A stretch of DNA of 64,000 bases from the NCBI GenBank assembly GCA_937901255.1, contig CALCHN010000045.1:1-64000 (forward strand), read 5' to 3'. The notes under the pieces were generated by a model. It searched no databases. It was not told where the DNA came from and saw only the letters and a list, made by a program, of their open reading frames with translations. The position numbers were made by a program, and so were the translations under genes. Below are positions 62,082 to 64,000 of this stretch, one piece after another. The first letter of the stretch is position 1; every line of letters starts with the position of its first letter. Origin of the DNA: an uncultured Flavobacteriales bacterium (GTDB lineage: Bacteria; Bacteroidota; Bacteroidia; Flavobacteriales_E; Vicingaceae).

Positions 62082-64000
62082 ATGGAAAATGACAAAATAG
62101 CTCAACTACTAGCAAAACTAGAGCAACTTCAAAAGAAACATCAAGATTTTAGCGAGGAAATTAACCATTTAAAAACGGAAATAGCTAACTTCCGACACTC
62201 CAAAGAAGAACAGCCTTTAAGTACACCTATAATACCTGAAATTAATATTACTAAGGAAATAAAAACGCCTCCTCCAGTAATTCCCACAAAACCTGAAAGC
62301 ACTTTACCACCACAAGAAAAGATTAAGAAAAAAACGGATATTGAACGTTTTATTGGAGAAAACCTAATCAACAAAATAGGGATATTAATTACCATTATTG
62401 GTGTTGCTATTGGAGCAAAATATTCAATTGACAACAATTTAATCAATCCTCTAACACGAATTATATTAGGCTATTTATTTGGCTTTGCTCTTCTTGGTAT
62501 CGGTTTTAAATTAAAGGAAAAATACAAAAGTTATAGTGCTGTGTTATTAAGTGGCTCAATGACCATCATGTACTTTATAACTTTTGTAGCTTACAGCTTA
62601 TATGGCTTAATGTCTCAAGAAATTTCATTTGGACTAATGGTTTTGTTTACCATTTTTACTGTACTAGCTGCGATACAATACAATCTTCAAGTTATTGCTC
62701 ACATTGGTTTAATTGGAGCTTATGCTGTACCATTTTTACTTAGCGATGGTTCCGGAAAAGTTATGATTTTATTTAGTTACATGGCTATAATTAACACAGG
62801 TATTCTCTACATTTCATTTAAAAAATATTGGAAACCTTTATACTATTCGGCATTTGGTTTTACCTGGCTAATCTTCTTATCATGGTTTTTATTTAAGTAT
62901 GATAATGATATACACTTTACTTTAGCCCTTTCTTTCTTAACTATCTTTTTCTTACTATTTTACATTACATTTTTATCTTATAAACTAATTGCTAAAGAAA
63001 AGTTTAATGCCAGCGATGTGGTTTTATTACTTATTAATGCCTTCATTTTTTATGGCTTAGGTTATAACATCTTTACTAATAATAGCAACACCGATAATTT
63101 ACTAGGTTTATTCACTATATTTAATGCTCTTATTCACTTTATTACTGCGTTTGTTATTTACAAACAAAAACTTGCCGACAAAAACTTATTTCACTTGTTG
63201 GTTGGCTTGGTACTTACCTTTATTACCATAACTATTCCAGTACAATTAGATGGCAACTGGGTTTCTTTATTGTGGGCGGGAGAAGCTGCTGTGTTATTTT
63301 TAATTGGAACTAAAAACAACATTAAAACTTATCGTACCCTATCATTCCCTGTAATGATACTTGCTTTTTTAAGTATTTTACAAGACTGGGAAAGTTATCA
63401 ATACCTCTTTTCAAAAGAAGAAATTACAGCTTTTGTTAATGTATATTTTATAAATTCACTATTATTCGCTTTTGCCTTTGGTCTCATTACTTATGTTTCG
63501 TATAAAAACATTGAAAATAAACTAGCAAGTAATAATAACGATGCTTTTGGACAAATGATAAAAATTTCAGCCATTGTTATATTTCTCTTTTCTTTGTATT
63601 TTACTTTTAGAATAGAAATTTCTAATTATTGGTATCAATTATATAACAGTTCAGAAATTGTGCAACAAGTTGAAGGTAGTAATTACGACACCTCCATTAA
63701 CAACTATGATTTATTGCGATTTAAGTCGTTGTTTGTAATTATTTTCTCCATGTTGTTTTTCTCTCTTCTAACTATTTTTAATATTAAGAAGACTAAAAAT
63801 CCAATTTTAGGAATTAGTAATTTAATCCTTAACCTTACCACCATATTGGTTTTCCTAACACAAGGTTTATTTGTACTAAGCATACTCAGATCGTCATACC
63901 TTTATCAACCTATGGAGTATTATGAAGCAAGTGTTTTTAACCTTTGGATAAGATACATTGCCTTACTATTTTTAGCTCTTATATTTTATGTAACTTATAA
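62082..64000 (+). CDS. DUF2339 membrane protein (3' end beyond window)
   Basis: An ATG at 62082 opens a frame without stop to the window end (639 codons, no 3' end). The N-terminal part (about 1-85) is a charged coiled coil and Pro-rich linker (NDKIAQLLAKLEQLQKKHQD). A FIGENLINKIGILITIIGVAIGAKYSI segment begins the DUF2339 transmembrane region, which holds many further helices (such as YKSYSAVLLSGSMTIMYF, IGLIGAYAVPFLLSDGSGKV). The function is unknown. It starts after the siaC terminator, so it is a separate unit. Size and repeated helices fit DUF2339 proteins of Bacteroidota. Confidence 0.85.
   Translation, partial: MENDKIAQLLAKLEQLQKKHQDFSEEINHLKTEIANFRHSKEEQPLSTPIIPEINITKEIKTPPPVIPTKPESTLPPQEKIKKKTDIERFIGENLINKIGILITIIGVAIGAKYSIDNNLINPLTRIILGYLFGFALLGIGFKLKEKYKSYSAVLLSGSMTIMYFITFVAYSLYGLMSQEISFGLMVLFTIFTVLAAIQYNLQVIAHIGLIGAYAVPFLLSDGSGKVMILFSYMAIINTGILYISFKKYWKPLYYSAFGFTWLIFLSWFLFKYDNDIHFTLALSFLTIFFLLFYITFLSYKLIAKEKFNASDVVLLLINAFIFYGLGYNIFTNNSNTDNLLGLFTIFNALIHFITAFVIYKQKLADKNLFHLLVGLVLTFITITIPVQLDGNWVSLLWAGEAAVLFLIGTKNNIKTYRTLSFPVMILAFLSILQDWESYQYLFSKEEITAFVNVYFINSLLFAFAFGLITYVSYKNIENKLASNNNDAFGQMIKISAIVIFLFSLYFTFRIEISNYWYQLYNSSEIVQQVEGSNYDTSINNYDLLRFKSLFVIIFSMLFFSLLTIFNIKKTKNPILGISNLILNLTTILVFLTQGLFVLSILRSSYLYQPMEYYEASVFNLWIRYIALLFLALIFYVTY

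Noticed and set aside
1..64000. CRISPR array, transposase, integrase or prophage genes
   Set aside because: None seen in either strand; repeats are dispersed and noncoding, with no array spacing.

Overview
This 64 kb window is AT-rich chromosomal DNA from a member of the Bacteroidota, most likely Flavobacteriales. The evidence is gene content and style. There is a primary sigma factor of the Bacteroidota type, a complete moxR-DUF58-batABCD aerotolerance locus, a type IX secretion (T9SS) C-terminal sorting domain, a PorE-like TPR/beta-propeller protein and a FecA-like TonB-dependent receptor with a carboxypeptidase-type N-terminal extension. Also present are SelO, the futalosine-pathway enzyme MqnA, SiaB/SiaC, several lineage-specific DUF families, and Bacteroidota promoters (TTG, 19 bp, TAnnTTTG). 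No rRNA, tRNA, CRISPR array, prophage or transposase was found. Most of the window is ordinary housekeeping sequence.

Layout. 0-3 kb: 3' part of rpoD (cut by the window edge), convergent moaC-moaB fusion, cdd, DUF1573 protein. 3-10.5 kb: PLP aminotransferase and patatin/beta-barrel protein on +, then a leftward run radC, polysaccharide deacetylase-like gene, upp, small membrane protein, and a SET-domain gene. 10.8-15.9 kb: recF-DUF721-EI24, mqnA, PorE-like protein. 16-24.2 kb: moxR, DUF58, DUF4381-like gene, batA, batB, a GxxExxY nuclease-fold gene wedged between batB and batC, then batC and batD. 24-31 kb: DECR-like SDR, DUF6913 gene, a divergent pair of unrecognised genes around a perfect palindrome, ldhA-like gene plus selO, small proteins. 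31-38 kb: SpoIID-like gene, BadF-type sugar kinase, small orphans, aroB-aroA, a large membrane protein. 38-47.6 kb: TonB receptor, MORN-like protein, radical SAM protein, aroC, second GxxExxY gene, glutamate/dicarboxylate symporter, cytochrome c and DUF4920 lipoproteins, gtrA, pgpA. 47.7-55.3 kb: LRR protein with T9SS signal, and the heme genes hemE, hemL and hemB with a broken GldL-like mini-gene between hemE and hemL, then cvfB-like and yaaA. 55.5-64 kb: mutL with two rhomboids, ZIP transporter, methyltransferase, siaB-siaC, and the 5' part of a DUF2339 membrane protein.

Functional links. The Bat locus forms a membrane chaperone-like/VWA complex. hemL, hemB and hemE supply consecutive and later steps of the C5 heme route. 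aroB, aroA and aroC supply three shikimate steps, and mqnA takes chorismate towards menaquinone. SiaB-SiaC is a partner-switch signalling pair.

The most interesting non-gene structure is the set of dispersed intergenic repeats. There is a family around AACCGCAAAGACGCAGAGACGCTAAG (five copies, two of them inverted around a GxxExxY gene). A different repeat precedes the other GxxExxY gene inside the bat operon. There are also two copies of a double-hairpin REP-like element, and nested palindromes near hemL and downstream of the LRR gene. No clearly novel multi-gene system was found; the repeat-bounded GxxExxY cassettes come closest.
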